Positions 35,547 through 45,024 of a stretch of DNA of 64,000 nt are shown in pieces; the first letter of the stretch is position 1; each line of letters opens with the position of its first letter. The stretch is from Alphaproteobacteria bacterium. Its GTDB lineage: Bacteria > Pseudomonadota > Alphaproteobacteria > Micropepsales > Micropepsaceae. The notes beneath the pieces are model-generated. The model searched no databases and was not told where the DNA came from. It was given only the letters and a program-made list of their open reading frames with translations. Location of the stretch: positions 1-64,000 of the forward strand of contig JAFAWQ010000035.1 of the NCBI GenBank assembly GCA_019241645.1. Direction: 5' to 3'. The translations under genes were made by a program, and so were the position numbers.

Positions 35547-37745
35547 GTGGCGATAGGTCCGCTTTCCTCCCCCCGTCAAATCGCTTCCGGCACAACGGCC
35601 GGTGCGGGAGCCGCGCCGCCGGCCCTGCGAGTGGCCTCGGTATTCGGCTGGTTATCGCAAAGCGTCCTGGCCGAGCGGGATCGGTGGCCGCTTTGGCTTC
35701 CGGTCGCACTGGGAGCCGGTATCGGACTCTATTTTTCGCTTTACTTCGAGCCCACGCCGCTTTTCGCGGCAGCGCTGGGCATTTCGGGCCTGTTGCTTGG
35801 CATCGCGGCAATCGGCACGGAAACGCCGCTCCCCAAAGCCGCGCAAGCTTTGCTTGCGGCGGCGCTGATCGGTTTTGCGCTGGCCAAGTATCGGACCGAC
35901 TCCGTTGCCGCTCCCATTCTCGCGCACCGAACTTTCAGCGTCGTTGAGGGACACATCACGAGCCTTGAGCTGCACGGCAAGGGTGTGCGTGCGCTCCTGG
36001 ACGTGGAACAGGCGTCGCGGTTGAGCTTGAATGGCTATCCCAAAGCGGCGCGCATCTTCATTCGCAGCGGCGGCGGAGCGCTCGTACCCGGTGACAGAAT
36101 CCGCGTTCGCGCGGTTCTGTTACCGCCGCCTGAGCCAGCCGCTCCGGGAGCCTATGATTTTGGCCGCTCGGCCTTTTTTCAGCAGATTGGGGCGGTGGGA
36201 TTCGCGTATGGCAAACCGCAACTGCTTCTTCCTGAGCATATCGGTCTGGGAGATCGCATTCGGATTGGGATACAGGGGCTTCGCTGGCGAATATCCAATC
36301 GCATCCGCTCCGCATTGCCTGGCAGCACCGGATCGATTGCAGCATCGCTGATCACGGGCGACCGCGGCGGAATTTCCGACGACGATCAGACAGCCCTGCG
36401 CGATGCCGGTCTTGCGCATGTGCTGGCCATCTCGGGCCTGAACATGGCCCTTGTCGGCCTGGGATTGTTCTGGGCGGTGCGGGCTTTCCTTGCACTGTTT
36501 CCAGGGCTCGCATTGACGCAACCGATCAAGAAATGGGCAGCCGTGCTCGCGCTGTGCAGTACGGCGTTCTACCTGCTGATTAGCGGCGCGTCGGCGCCGG
36601 CGGTTCGCGCGTTTCTGATGCTCGCGACCATGCTGCTCGCGATACTGATCGACAGGCCGGCGTTATCGATGCGCTCGGTTGCCTTGGCCGCGGTCATACT
36701 GCTCCTCTTTCAGCCGGAGTCGTTGATCGATCCGGGATTTCAGATGTCGTTTGCCGCCGTGGCGAGTCTCATCGCGGTTGCGGAGTGGGAGCGCAGTCGT
36801 CAATCGGCCGAAACGGCCACCACCTCGTGGGCAAAAATCCGCAAATACATACGCGGCGGCGCCGTGACGAGCCTTGTTGGCAGCCTCGCGACGGCGCCAT
36901 TCGCGATCTATCACTTCGACAGGGCCACGCACTACGCCATCCTGGGCAACCTGGCGGCGATGCCGGTGATCGGCTTCGTGATCATGCCGGCCGCGGCGGT
37001 TTCCGTGATGCTCATGCCGTTCGGGCTAGAAGCCTATCCGCTGCACATCATGGGATGGGGCATCGATGCCATGCTTGCCATCGGCCGGCGCGTGTCGGCA
37101 TTGCCCGGGGCTGTTTCCGTGATCCCCGCCTGGCCGATGTCTGTCCTGCTTCTCCTCACAGCCGCAGGTCTATGGATGATTGTTTGGCGTGGCCGATTAC
37201 GCTGGCTTGCGATCGTTCCGCTGGTCGTTGCGGGCGGGCTGCTCGCTGGACTGCGTGCTCCTGATATTTTGGTGGCGCGCGATGGAAAAACCGTCGCATT
37301 CCGCAACGCACAGCAGCGAATGGTCTTTGTGCAGAAACCATCGGATGAATTTTCGGCGACTGAGTGGCTCAAGCGCGACGGCGATGCGTTGGTTCCCGCG
37401 AATGCAATTGCAGGACCTGGCGATCACATTGGCTGCGATAGCTCGGGCTGCGTGGTTCGCCTGCCGTCGGGATCGATGCTCGCTGTCGCCAGCCGGCAGG
37501 ACGCTTTGGACGAAGACTGCGCGACGGCTAACGTCGTGGTCAGCGCAATTCCCACGCGCGGCCGCTGCGCGCGGGCGCGATTCGTCATTGACCGTTTCGA
37601 TGTCAGCCGCAATGGCGCGTACGCCGTCTCGCTCCATGACGGCATCCACGTCGAAACCACGCGCCAGCGCCGCGGCGAGCGGCCCTGGAGCACGACCGCG
37701 CCGCGCCGTCAGTATCGCCGAATCAATCCGACCAGCTTGCCCTGA
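35547..37745 (+). CDS. comEC: ComEC/Rec2 family DNA uptake membrane protein
   Basis: ComEC forms the inner membrane channel for transformation DNA. From GTG 35547 the product is 732 residues: N-terminal hydrophobic helices (about 45-115), a DUF4131 domain, then the competence domain with the hallmark [37 protein letters not shown] (split; about 265-305) and several further helices, and a C-terminal soluble domain. No beta-lactamase-like HxHxDH motif is visible, common for alphaproteobacteria. GTG 35514 is an alternative start. Its 3' end overlaps lexA by 37 bp. Confidence 0.85.
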   Translation: MAIGPLSSPRQIASGTTAGAGAAPPALRVASVFGWLSQSVLAERDRWPLWLPVALGAGIGLYFSLYFEPTPLFAAALGISGLLLGIAAIGTETPLPKAAQALLAAALIGFALAKYRTDSVAAPILAHRTFSVVEGHITSLELHGKGVRALLDVEQASRLSLNGYPKAARIFIRSGGGALVPGDRIRVRAVLLPPPEPAAPGAYDFGRSAFFQQIGAVGFAYGKPQLLLPEHIGLGDRIRIGIQGLRWRISNRIRSALPGSTGSIAASLITGDRGGISDDDQTALRDAGLAHVLAISGLNMALVGLGLFWAVRAFLALFPGLALTQPIKKWAAVLALCSTAFYLLISGASAPAVRAFLMLATMLLAILIDRPALSMRSVALAAVILLLFQPESLIDPGFQMSFAAVASLIAVAEWERSRQSAETATTSWAKIRKYIRGGAVTSLVGSLATAPFAIYHFDRATHYAILGNLAAMPVIGFVIMPAAAVSVMLMPFGLEAYPLHIMGWGIDAMLAIGRRVSALPGAVSVIPAWPMSVLLLLTAAGLWMIVWRGRLRWLAIVPLVVAGGLLAGLRAPDILVARDGKTVAFRNAQQRMVFVQKPSDEFSATEWLKRDGDALVPANAIAGPGDHIGCDSSGCVVRLPSGSMLAVASRQDALDEDCATANVVVSAIPTRGRCARARFVIDRFDVSRNGAYAVSLHDGIHVETTRQRRGERPWSTTAPRRQYRRINPTSLP

Positions 37746-38449
37746 ACGCGCACCCGGTCGGCACCGTAGAGCCGTGTTTCGTAGGCAGGATTGGCGGCTT
37801 CCAGCGCAATCGAATCGCCGCGGCGGCGCAGGCGCTTGAGTGTTGCTTCCTGCCCGTCCACCAGGGCCACAATGATTTCGCCGGTATTCGCCGTGTCAGC
37901 CTGCTGGATGATCACCGTGTCGCCGTCCAGAATGCCAGCGTTGATCATCGAATCGCCGGCAACTTCGAGGGCGTAGTGGTCCCCGCGGCCTAGCATGCTT
38001 GCCGGCACCGGCACCTCGGCCACCTTGTTCTGTAGCGCCTCGATCGGTGTGCCGGCCGCGATTCGCCCCAGCACGGCGACATTGGACGCGCCATCCGCGT
38101 CGGCGCGGCGCGGGCTGCCTGCGATCCGGGTATCGGCCGCAACCCGGCCATCGCCACGTGGCACCCGGGCTGGCGATGTGTGCAGGCGTTGCGCCTGCGT
38201 TCGGCTCGTCGCCGGTCGCAAGGTGTCCGCGAGATTCTCCGGGAGTTTCACGACTTCCAGTGCGCGGGCCCGCTTCTGCAGCCGCTTGATGAAGCCGCGT
38301 TCTTCCAGCGCCGTGATCAGCCGGTGAATGCCTGATTTGGATTTCAAATCGAGCGCATCCTTCATTTCATCGAAGGAGGGGGGGATGCCCGTCTCCCGGA
38401 CCCGCTCGTGGATGAACATGAGAAGCTCGTATTGCTTCTTGGTCAGCAT
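37709..38449 (-). CDS. lexA: SOS repressor LexA
   Basis: LexA represses SOS genes and self-cleaves when RecA is activated. The 246-residue protein has an N-terminal winged helix (about 1-70; [21 protein letters not shown]), an unusually long linker (about 75-125), the cleavage site Ala132-Gly133, and the catalytic dyad Ser167 (GDSMI) and Lys205 (ATLKRL). ATG 38449 is preferred over an upstream TTG. A GTTC-N7-GTTC box lies about 50 bases before the start. The 3' end overlaps that of comEC. Confidence 0.96.
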   Translation of the reverse strand: MLTKKQYELLMFIHERVRETGIPPSFDEMKDALDLKSKSGIHRLITALEERGFIKRLQKRARALEVVKLPENLADTLRPATSRTQAQRLHTSPARVPRGDGRVAADTRIAGSPRRADADGASNVAVLGRIAAGTPIEALQNKVAEVPVPASMLGRGDHYALEVAGDSMINAGILDGDTVIIQQADTANTGEIIVALVDGQEATLKRLRRRGDSIALEAANPAYETRLYGADRVRVQGKLVGLIRRY

Positions 38450-38500
38450 AGGGGAAACTCCGTTTAGCGCAGCCGAACAAAGCTGCAACAGTCCGCAATT

Positions 38501-38515
38501 GTTCTACTAAGGTTC
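38501..38515 (-). promoter_or_regulatory. LexA box of lexA
   Basis: GTTC (38501-38504), seven bases and GTTC (38512-38515) match the alphaproteobacterial LexA site. It lies 52-66 bases before the lexA ATG, so lexA is autoregulated. The site is also 38 bases downstream of the trpC 3' end, separating the two units. Confidence 0.85.
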
Positions 38516-38553
38516 TGGAGGATGTCAAGCCCTTGATTTGATGTCACCGGGTT

Positions 38554-39366
38554 CTACGCCGGAGAGGCCGTCCCGAGCTCGCCGTGGACCAGTGCCCGGG
38601 TGGCGGCGGCGACATCGGTTTGCCGCATGAGGCTTTCGCCGACCAGAAAGGTCGTGACCTCAACCTGCGAGAGACGATCCAGATCCGCGCGAGACGAAAG
38701 CCCGCTTTCTGCGACCACCAGAACGTCGGAAGGAATTGTGGGGGCCAGTCTCATCGTCACGTTCAGATCGGTCTGGAACGTTCGCAGGTCGCGATTGTTA
38801 ATGCCGACCATGACCGCACCAAGTCGCAGCGCGCGATCCAGCTCCGTCCCTTCATGGATTTCCACCAGCGCGTCCATGCCGTACGCCTTTGCCGCGTCAG
38901 CCAGTTCGAGCGCCGCTGCGTCTCCAACCATTGCCATGATGATGAGGATGCAGTCGGCGCCGAAGGCCCGCGCTTCCGCAACCTGATACGGATCGAGCAT
39001 GAAATCCTTGCGCAATATTGGAAGCTCCACCGTGCGCCGCACCAGCGGGATGTAGGCGAGATCGCCCTGAAAAGACGGGCTATCCGTCAACACCGAAAGG
39101 CAGGCGGCGCCACCCTGCGCGTAGGCTCGCGCAAGCGCTGCTGGCTCGAAGTCGCGCCGGATGATTCCTTTCGAAGGGCTCGCCTTTTTTATCTCGGCAA
39201 TCAGGCCGATTTCGCCGCGCGCGCGCCTTTCGCGCAGTGCCTGAGCAAACCCGCGTGCTGGTCCCAAATTTTTGATCCGGGATTCCAGTTCCGCAAGCGG
39301 CATACGCGCCTTGGCGGCGGCAATCTCCTCGCGCTTGTAGGCGGCGATCTTGTCGAGAATCGTCAT
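38554..39366 (-). CDS. trpC: Indole-3-glycerol phosphate synthase
   Basis: TrpC closes the indole ring in tryptophan synthesis. The 270-residue TIM-barrel protein shows [59 protein letters not shown] (with the conserved lysine), [28 protein letters not shown] and [12 protein letters not shown]. The start overlaps the trpD stop by four bases (ATGA). The order trpG-trpD-trpC is standard; moaC/moeA, often found next in alphaproteobacteria, are absent here. Confidence 0.97.
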   Translation of the reverse strand: MTILDKIAAYKREEIAAAKARMPLAELESRIKNLGPARGFAQALRERRARGEIGLIAEIKKASPSKGIIRRDFEPAALARAYAQGGAACLSVLTDSPSFQGDLAYIPLVRRTVELPILRKDFMLDPYQVAEARAFGADCILIIMAMVGDAAALELADAAKAYGMDALVEIHEGTELDRALRLGAVMVGINNRDLRTFQTDLNVTMRLAPTIPSDVLVVAESGLSSRADLDRLSQVEVTTFLVGESLMRQTDVAAATRALVHGELGTASPA

Positions 39367-40391
39367 GCCGAAGCCTGGCAGGAAAACTGCGCCACGGCCG
39401 CAAGGACGTTGCGAGCGCCACCGGAGTCGATGGCTTCCGCTGCCACGTTTGCGCCGTCCTTCAGATCGCGCGCTTTCTCCGCCACAATCAGGGCCGCCGC
39501 CGCATTCAGCAGCACGATATCGCGGAACGGTGAGGTCGTTCCGGACAGCAACGCACGGATGGCGTGCGCGTTCTCGCTCGCATCTCCGCCACGCAGCGCC
39601 GCGGCAGGCGCGCGGGGCAGGGCAGCGTCTTCGGGCGTGATCTCGCGGCGTTCAACAGTGCCGCGCGACAATACCGCCACGTCCGTCGGCGCCGAGAGCG
39701 AGATCTCGTCCATGCCGTCCGTGCTGTGCACAATCCAGGCGGCATCTGCACCAAGTTCGCGAAGGACGGCGGCAACGGTATCGATCCACTCCGCTGAGAA
39801 CACACCGATCAACTGCCGCCGGACTTTCGCCGGATTGGCCAGCGGGCCGATCAGATTGAAGATCGTGCGGAAGCCCAGCTCCCGCCGTACGGCCGCAACG
39901 TGCTTCATCGCCGGGTGATATTGCGGCGCGAACAGAAAGCAGAAATTGTGTTCCGCCAGGCATGCTTCGGCCTGCTCTGGCGCAAGATCGATGCGGATGC
40001 CCAGCGCTTCCAGGACATCGGCGGCGCCGGTTTGCGAGGAAGCGCTGCGGTTGCCATGCTTCGCCACCGGCACGCCGCACGCAGCGACCACGAACGACAC
40101 GGCGGTCGACACGTTCAGCGTCGCCAGGCCGTCGCCACCGGTGCCGCACACATCGATGGCGTTGGTCGGTGCGTGAATGCTTCGCATGGCGCCGCGCATG
40201 GCGCGCACGGCACCGGTGATTTCCTCGACCGTGGGCTTTCGCAGCGCAAGCGCAGTCAGAAAGGCAGCGATGCGCGCTTCACTCACTTCGCCGCGCATGA
40301 GGCTGGCGAAGGCCTCCGCGGCTTCGGCGCCATCCAGTGTTTCGCCACGGGCAACCCGCTTCAGCGCATCCGTGAACCCTCCGGCGCTCAT
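39363..40391 (-). CDS. trpD: Anthranilate phosphoribosyltransferase
   Basis: TrpD transfers phosphoribosyl to anthranilate. The 342-residue protein has the conserved [21 protein letters not shown] (split; PRPP-binding glycine loop), [39 protein letters not shown] and [11 protein letters not shown] chose ATG 40391 because it overlaps the trpG stop and gives normal length; a longer open frame upstream only mirrors trpG. It overlaps trpC by four bases. Confidence 0.96.
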   Translation of the reverse strand: MSAGGFTDALKRVARGETLDGAEAAEAFASLMRGEVSEARIAAFLTALALRKPTVEEITGAVRAMRGAMRSIHAPTNAIDVCGTGGDGLATLNVSTAVSFVVAACGVPVAKHGNRSASSQTGAADVLEALGIRIDLAPEQAEACLAEHNFCFLFAPQYHPAMKHVAAVRRELGFRTIFNLIGPLANPAKVRRQLIGVFSAEWIDTVAAVLRELGADAAWIVHSTDGMDEISLSAPTDVAVLSRGTVERREITPEDAALPRAPAAALRGGDASENAHAIRALLSGTTSPFRDIVLLNAAAALIVAEKARDLKDGANVAAEAIDSGGARNVLAAVAQFSCQASA

Positions 40392-40978
40392 GCAGAGACG
40401 CGCGCGAACTCGTCGGCGATGGTGAGGAAATTGCGCAGCAGCGCGTGCCCGTGCTGGGAGGCAATGCTCTCGGGATGAAATTGCACCCCGTGCACTGGAT
40501 GCTCGTGGTGCATCACGCCCATGATGACGCCGTCGGCGGTCGTGGCTGTCACTTGAAGCGATAACGGCACGCTGTCCGGCGCGATGGTGAGAGAATGGTA
40601 GCGCGTCGCCTCGAAGTCCTGTTCGAGATTGCGAAACACGCTCTTGCCGTTGTGATGGATGCGGCTGACCTTGCCGTGCATCGGCTCCGGCGCGCGCACG
40701 ATGCGGCCGCCATAGACCTGGCCGATTGCCTGATGCCCGAGGCACACGCCGAGGATCGGGATAGCGGCACCGGCGGCGCGCACAAGATCGAGGCAGATAC
40801 CGGCTTCGTTCGGCGTGCAGGGCCCGGGCGAAAGCACGATGCCGCGCGGGCGCATGGCGAGCGCGCGCTCGACCGTGATCTGATCGTTGCGGCACACCTC
40901 AACCTCGGCCCCCAACTCTCCCAGATAGTGGAAGAGGTTGAAGGTGAAGCTGTCATAATTGTCGATCAGCAGCAGCAT
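40388..40978 (-). CDS. trpG: Anthranilate synthase component II (glutamine amidotransferase)
   Basis: TrpG supplies ammonia from glutamine to TrpE. The 196-residue class I amidotransferase has LLIDNYDSFTFNLFHYLGE, the SPGPCTPNEAG oxyanion region, the nucleophile cysteine in LGVCLGHQAIG, and the His-Glu pair in VQFHPESIAS. It is coupled to trpD. Unlike the usual layout, trpE is 5 kb away, separated by the XRE/TolB gene, the HAF gene and the pirin gene. It lies 53 bp downstream of the XRE/TolB gene on the same strand. Confidence 0.95.
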   Translation of the reverse strand: MLLLIDNYDSFTFNLFHYLGELGAEVEVCRNDQITVERALAMRPRGIVLSPGPCTPNEAGICLDLVRAAGAAIPILGVCLGHQAIGQVYGGRIVRAPEPMHGKVSRIHHNGKSVFRNLEQDFEATRYHSLTIAPDSVPLSLQVTATTADGVIMGVMHHEHPVHGVQFHPESIASQHGHALLRNFLTIADEFARVSA

Positions 40979-41031
40979 TGTGAGACCTTTTACGGATGAT
41001 AACCGCGTGGCGGCCGGCTAGCCATATTCCA

Positions 41032-42915
41032 TCAGTGAAATGTTTCCGACGTCAGCTCAGCGGCGATGCGATCGTGATACTTTTGCCAGTCCCGCAGAAG
41101 CGGCCTCTGCCAAAGAGCTAGCCAGCGCCGATCCTGCAACAATGTCGTCTGGGTCCCCGCGTCGTAACGAATCCATATCAGGCCCTGGTCGCGGAGATTG
41201 TACGCTACCGAAAACAATTTCATCGCGGCATTCAAATCGCCCGCGCGCGCATAGAGCAGTCCGAGACGGGCATCGCCGATTTTGTCTCCATCCATGCGAT
41301 GAAGTAACTCCAGGGCCTGTGCGGTCCTGTGTTCACCGATAGCTATCTCGATTTCACAGGCAGTGGGCACCCATGGAAATTGAGGGCTGGGCAAGGCGGC
41401 GATCACCTTCGCGTAGTGGCGCGCTTCGCTGATTTTCCCGGAAGCCGCAGTCATCTGGCACATATTGTAGAGGCCCCCCAGATGGTTGGGCTGGATATCC
41501 AGAGCCCCCCGTGCGGTTGCAATAGCTTCGTTCAGCCGGCCGACATGCCATTTCGCCATCGCGAGGTTGTTCCAATAGGAAAAGGCAAGCGGGTCGAGTT
41601 CGACCGCTTCGCGGCGCGCTTCCAGTGCCAGTTTTGGAAAACCCATGTATTGATAGAAGAAGCCAATGCCGTTGTAGTAATTCCCGGTGCGTTTTGGCTG
41701 CGCCAGAAGTTGTCGGCCGGCCCGATACACTACAGGCCAGTTCCAAAGTCCGATGGAAAGCTCGATCTGGGTATCCAGAGCGTCCTGATTGCCGGGCTCC
41801 AGTTGCAGCGCCTTGGAAACCATCCTCTGTGCTTCGGCGAGCAGGGCGAGGTCGTCCCGCGCCGTCAGGTGCAACAGATGGGCGCGCATGGCATAGGCGG
41901 CGGCGAAGTTGGGCTCGCGCTGGAGCACGCTCTTCAGCAGTTCGCCGGCGCGTTTGAACCCGGACACGGTGCGCTGGCGGAAGAAATATTGCGCTTGCAG
42001 GTAATCACGGTACGCTTCCGGCGAGATGCGGGGCGCCGGGCGTGTTCGAACCAGCTTCTGCGAAAGCGCGGCAACGATGGCGCCCGCGATCTTGTCCTGC
42101 ACGGCGAGGATGTCGTCGAGCTTGCGGTCGTAGCGCGCCGACCAGAGGTGGAAACCGCTTTGCGCATCGATGAGCTGCGCCACGATGCGAAGGCGATCAC
42201 CTTGCTGGCGGACGCTGCCTTCCAGCACCGTGCGCACGTTCAGCTTCCTCGCGATCTCGCCAATGCCGGTGTGCGTTCCCTTAAAGGCGAAGGAGGAGGT
42301 TCGCGCCGCCACCCGCAGATTCGGGGTGTTGGCGAGATCATTGAGAATTTCCTCGGAGATGCCGTCTCCTAGATACTCTTTCGAGGGATCGCCGCTCATG
42401 TTGATGAATGGCATCACCGCCACCGATGCGGGGGAAGGCGGTGTGTGGTCTGTCGCGGTGTGCGATGAAGACCGGTGCCACGCCAGCCACGCCGCGACCA
42501 GGCAGAGGAGCAGGATCGCACCGGCCGTTGCAGCGAACAAGGTCGGTCGCGATGCTGTCGGGCGGCGTGGAGGCACGTGCTTGGTTGGCCCGTCCGCCTG
42601 TGTCCGCGGTGTTGGCGCGGCCGGCAGCGAGGCCGGGGCCCCCGATATGGAGATGCCCAGCGCCGCCTCGAATTCCGCCCGCGGCGCCGTCCAGACCGTC
42701 ATGTTGAAACCGGGCCGGGCATTCGCGATGAGCGAACTGATACGGGCCAGATTGTAACTGGACGGGGCCACCTGTCCGGACATCCAGCGGCTGACCACCG
42801 ACTTGTCCACGCTGAGCGCTGCGGAAAGCTGTGAACGGCTCATATTGATCGCGTTCAACGCCAACGCCAGCCGGGCGCCGAATTCTTCCGGTTCCGAAAT
42901 CAATTCTTGCGTCAC
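41032..42915 (-). CDS. Membrane-anchored XRE-type regulator with TolB-like and TPR domains
   Basis: The product of about 627 residues has an N-terminal Cro/CI helix-turn-helix (about 13-65; MSRSQLSAALSVDKSVVSRW), a Pro/Ala-rich linker, one transmembrane helix (about 126-147), a TolB-N-like domain (about 164-290; VAVMPFINMSGDPSKEYLGD and LNVRTVLEGSVRQQGDRLRI) and a C-terminal array of TPR-like helices (about 310-560). The layout parallels CadC-type one-component membrane regulators but with an XRE DNA-binding domain. The start is GTG 42915 or TTG 42918. It is divergent from the exported HAF protein gene, a likely target. Ligand unknown. Confidence 0.8.
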   Translation of the reverse strand: MTQELISEPEEFGARLALALNAINMSRSQLSAALSVDKSVVSRWMSGQVAPSSYNLARISSLIANARPGFNMTVWTAPRAEFEAALGISISGAPASLPAAPTPRTQADGPTKHVPPRRPTASRPTLFAATAGAILLLCLVAAWLAWHRSSSHTATDHTPPSPASVAVMPFINMSGDPSKEYLGDGISEEILNDLANTPNLRVAARTSSFAFKGTHTGIGEIARKLNVRTVLEGSVRQQGDRLRIVAQLIDAQSGFHLWSARYDRKLDDILAVQDKIAGAIVAALSQKLVRTRPAPRISPEAYRDYLQAQYFFRQRTVSGFKRAGELLKSVLQREPNFAAAYAMRAHLLHLTARDDLALLAEAQRMVSKALQLEPGNQDALDTQIELSIGLWNWPVVYRAGRQLLAQPKRTGNYYNGIGFFYQYMGFPKLALEARREAVELDPLAFSYWNNLAMAKWHVGRLNEAIATARGALDIQPNHLGGLYNMCQMTAASGKISEARHYAKVIAALPSPQFPWVPTACEIEIAIGEHRTAQALELLHRMDGDKIGDARLGLLYARAGDLNAAMKLFSVAYNLRDQGLIWIRYDAGTQTTLLQDRRWLALWQRPLLRDWQKYHDRIAAELTSETFH

Positions 42916-43095
42916 CAAAGCCCCATCGGCGCCGCGCCGATCTCAAATATCCGGAGTTTTCCTGGGCTATGCAACAAGATGCAACCGGACCTCACGACGT
43001 TGTCCCTTATTGTCATCACGCTCCTTCTGCCCCGTTCTGGCCGCCCCGCCCATGCTTCGCCCTCAACTGCAAACCTTGGCAACTGGAGGGCCAAA

Positions 43096-44313
43096 ATGAG
43101 CAACACCACGAAATCAACTTTTGCATTCGTGCTGCTGGGCAGCACATTGACACTGCTTCCCATGGGCGCCATGGCAAGGCCGAACCTCATCCACCAAGGA
43201 TCCAGGCATTCGCTGCTGCTGCGTTTCGGCGAACACAGGGCCGAGCGAGAGGCATTCAGTCTGCACAAACAGGACGCAAAACCCGCCGCGCATCGCCCCG
43301 TTCACCCGGGTGCCGATTACACCATTATCGACCATCCCGATGGCGATCCGGCGTATCGAACGAGGGTGTTCGGCATCAACGAGGATGGCGTTGTGTCCGG
43401 CCAGTATGTGAGCAAGGATGACGGCACGTTCCACGCGTTCCTGCGCATGCCCGATGGCAGCTATCCCGCGGACCTGGACATTCACATTGGCAACAACGAC
43501 ACCTTCGTCGGGCTGCTGAACGACAAGAATGAAGTCTTCGGCTCCTACATCGATAACGATACGGGCTTGGAGCAGCCGTGGGTGCGCACCAAGGATGGCG
43601 CCGTGACACCCATCGCGGTGCCGGACGGCACCGGCGGGGGCTTCGGCCAATTCATCAACAACAAGGGAGTGCTGGCCGGCGATTATTTCGACGACAATGG
43701 CGCCTTCCATTGCTTCACCCGCACCCGAGAGGGCAGCATCACCGAGTTACCCGATGCGGAGAATGCCGGCGCGGGTCCCGATCAAGGCTCGCAGTGTATC
43801 GGCATAAACAACAAGGGCGACCTTGCCGGCGGCATCGTGGACAGCAACGACAACGCCACCGGTTTCGTGCGCCAGGACGGCAGTTACGAGGAATTCCAGG
43901 CGCCTGGCGCCGGCATGGGCCCTGGTCAGGGCACAACCGCGGCGGAGATCGACGACAAGGGTTGGGTTGTCGGCCAAGTGATCGATGCGAACGGCGTGAT
44001 GCATGGCTTCATTCGCGATCCGTTTAAGAATTACACAATTGTCGACGCGCCGGATGCGGGAACATCTCCGGGCCAGGGCACCGTCGCTGTCGAGCATCGC
44101 GAAGCGGGATGGGGCATCGGCGAGTACATCGATTCAAACGACGTCTCGCATGGCTACTACCGGAAGAATAATGGCAAGATCGTTGAATTCGATCCGCCGG
44201 GTGTGGGTGACGCCGGCACCTATTTTGTCATTTCGAGCAACAAGGCCCACCGGATTGTGGGAGCCTTCAGGGACGAGAACGCCGTCCGTCACGGCTTCAT
44301 TCGCAATCCGTGA
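43096..44313 (+). CDS. Exported HAF-repeat (beta-propeller-like) protein
   Basis: From ATG 43096, preceded by GGAGGG, the product has 405 residues: a signal peptide (about 1-28, ending GAMA) and seven or so repeats of about 45 residues with motifs such as GINEDGVVSGQYVSKDDGTFHAFL (split), INNKGVLAGDYFDDNGAFHCF and INNKGDLAGGIVDSNDNATGF. These HAF-type repeats occur in secreted proteins of unknown role. A second possible start, ATG 42979, also begins with a signal-like sequence but has no such ribosome binding site. A terminator follows directly. It is divergent from the XRE/TolB gene. Confidence 0.8.
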   Translation: MSNTTKSTFAFVLLGSTLTLLPMGAMARPNLIHQGSRHSLLLRFGEHRAEREAFSLHKQDAKPAAHRPVHPGADYTIIDHPDGDPAYRTRVFGINEDGVVSGQYVSKDDGTFHAFLRMPDGSYPADLDIHIGNNDTFVGLLNDKNEVFGSYIDNDTGLEQPWVRTKDGAVTPIAVPDGTGGGFGQFINNKGVLAGDYFDDNGAFHCFTRTREGSITELPDAENAGAGPDQGSQCIGINNKGDLAGGIVDSNDNATGFVRQDGSYEEFQAPGAGMGPGQGTTAAEIDDKGWVVGQVIDANGVMHGFIRDPFKNYTIVDAPDAGTSPGQGTVAVEHREAGWGIGEYIDSNDVSHGYYRKNNGKIVEFDPPGVGDAGTYFVISSNKAHRIVGAFRDENAVRHGFIRNP

Positions 44314-44320
44314 TCTGTGG

Positions 44321-44359
44321 GGGCGGCCGCGATGTTGTCGCGCGCCGCCCTTCTTTTTT
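44321..44359 (+). terminator. Rho-independent terminator of the HAF gene
   Basis: GGGCGGC (44321-44327) pairs with GCCGCCC (44344-44350), extended inward by CGCGA/TCGCG, and is followed by a T-rich tail to 44359. It starts eight bases after the stop codon. Confidence 0.85.
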
Positions 44360-44368
44360 CGAGAAGGC

Positions 44369-44533
44369 GTGTGTTGCCTCGTGGGGCCGAACCCGGCTCC
44401 AGCGGGACCGGAGTCCCTGGAGGCGGCACACGCCGACCGTATCCGCTTTGTCGAGCAAGACTCGCGGTTGGCGCGCGTTCATGAGCAGGCGAAGGATTAT
44501 GAAGAGCTCATCAGCTCGGGCCTTGTCATCTAG
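44369..44533 (+). CDS. Short open frame, possible remnant
   Basis: A frame starting at GTG 44369 (or GTG 44381) encodes about 54 residues ending ADRIRFVEQDSRLARVHEQA and a KDYEELISSGLVI tail. The acidic, helical character looks protein-like, but there is no good ribosome binding site, it starts ten bases after a terminator, and I recognise no family. It could be the end of a degraded gene. Confidence 0.25.
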   Translation: MCCLVGPNPAPAGPESLEAAHADRIRFVEQDSRLARVHEQAKDYEELISSGLVI

Positions 44534-44539
44534 ACCGGT

Positions 44540-45024
44540 TCTCCATTTTGATCCGCAGACGGAGAAAAATGACTCCATGGAATCAGCGGCTTAAAAAATT
44601 TTTCGGCTCGCGCGTCTACCACCGGCCTAGGTGGGTGTATAATGCCCGGTCATGACACGTGAAGCGGACAATTTGTGGAATTGCGGTTTGGCGGAGAGGC
44701 CGGCCATTCGCCCCCATGCAGCATCGGCAACGGCCGCGCGGACTCTCCGCGCCGAATTGCTCAGAGTCGTGATTTCAAATGCTGCCGCAGTGCAGCGGAC
44801 ACAACATCTTGTGTTTCTCAGAACAGGAGGGGGGCCCACCTCGATTTTTTTGCCAAACAAAACGAACAATTCTTCGTTCGCCGCGCGCAAATTTCAGCCA
44901 AGCAAAACAAACAATTCCGTTGCTGAGGGAAGGGGGTTCGCGATGATCCGTAAAAGCAATGATCAAGCCGTTGTGCGAACACAGCGATCGCTGCCCAGGG
45001 CCTTGGGCGTTAGAAGGATGAACG
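44540..45024. other. Poorly explained AT-richer spacer before the pirin gene
   Basis: This stretch holds a consensus TATAAT (44638-44643) with an ATG nine bases behind it (44652) opening a 126-codon frame to 45032, which would be leaderless and overlaps the pirin start. The frame has no recognised domain. Two near-identical 21-base copies (44853-44873 and 44897-44917, two mismatches) lie 44 bases apart. The segment may be a leader, a small RNA, or an orphan gene. Confidence 0.35.
44853..44917 (+). repeat. Imperfect direct repeat, two 21-bp copies
   Basis: The copies at 44853-44873 and 44897-44917 share the pattern GCCAARCAAAACRAACAATTC (R = A or G), differing at two bases. Start-to-start distance is 44 bases. 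They lie in the AT-richer spacer upstream of the pirin gene. Confidence 0.6.

Noticed and set aside
38584-39918. Plus-strand frame opposite trpC and trpD
   Set aside because: It covers two certain genes and switches composition where they meet; no recognisable domain.
41329-42372. Plus-strand frame opposite the XRE/TolB gene
   Set aside because: The minus-strand product has clear domains; this frame has no pattern and no start signal.
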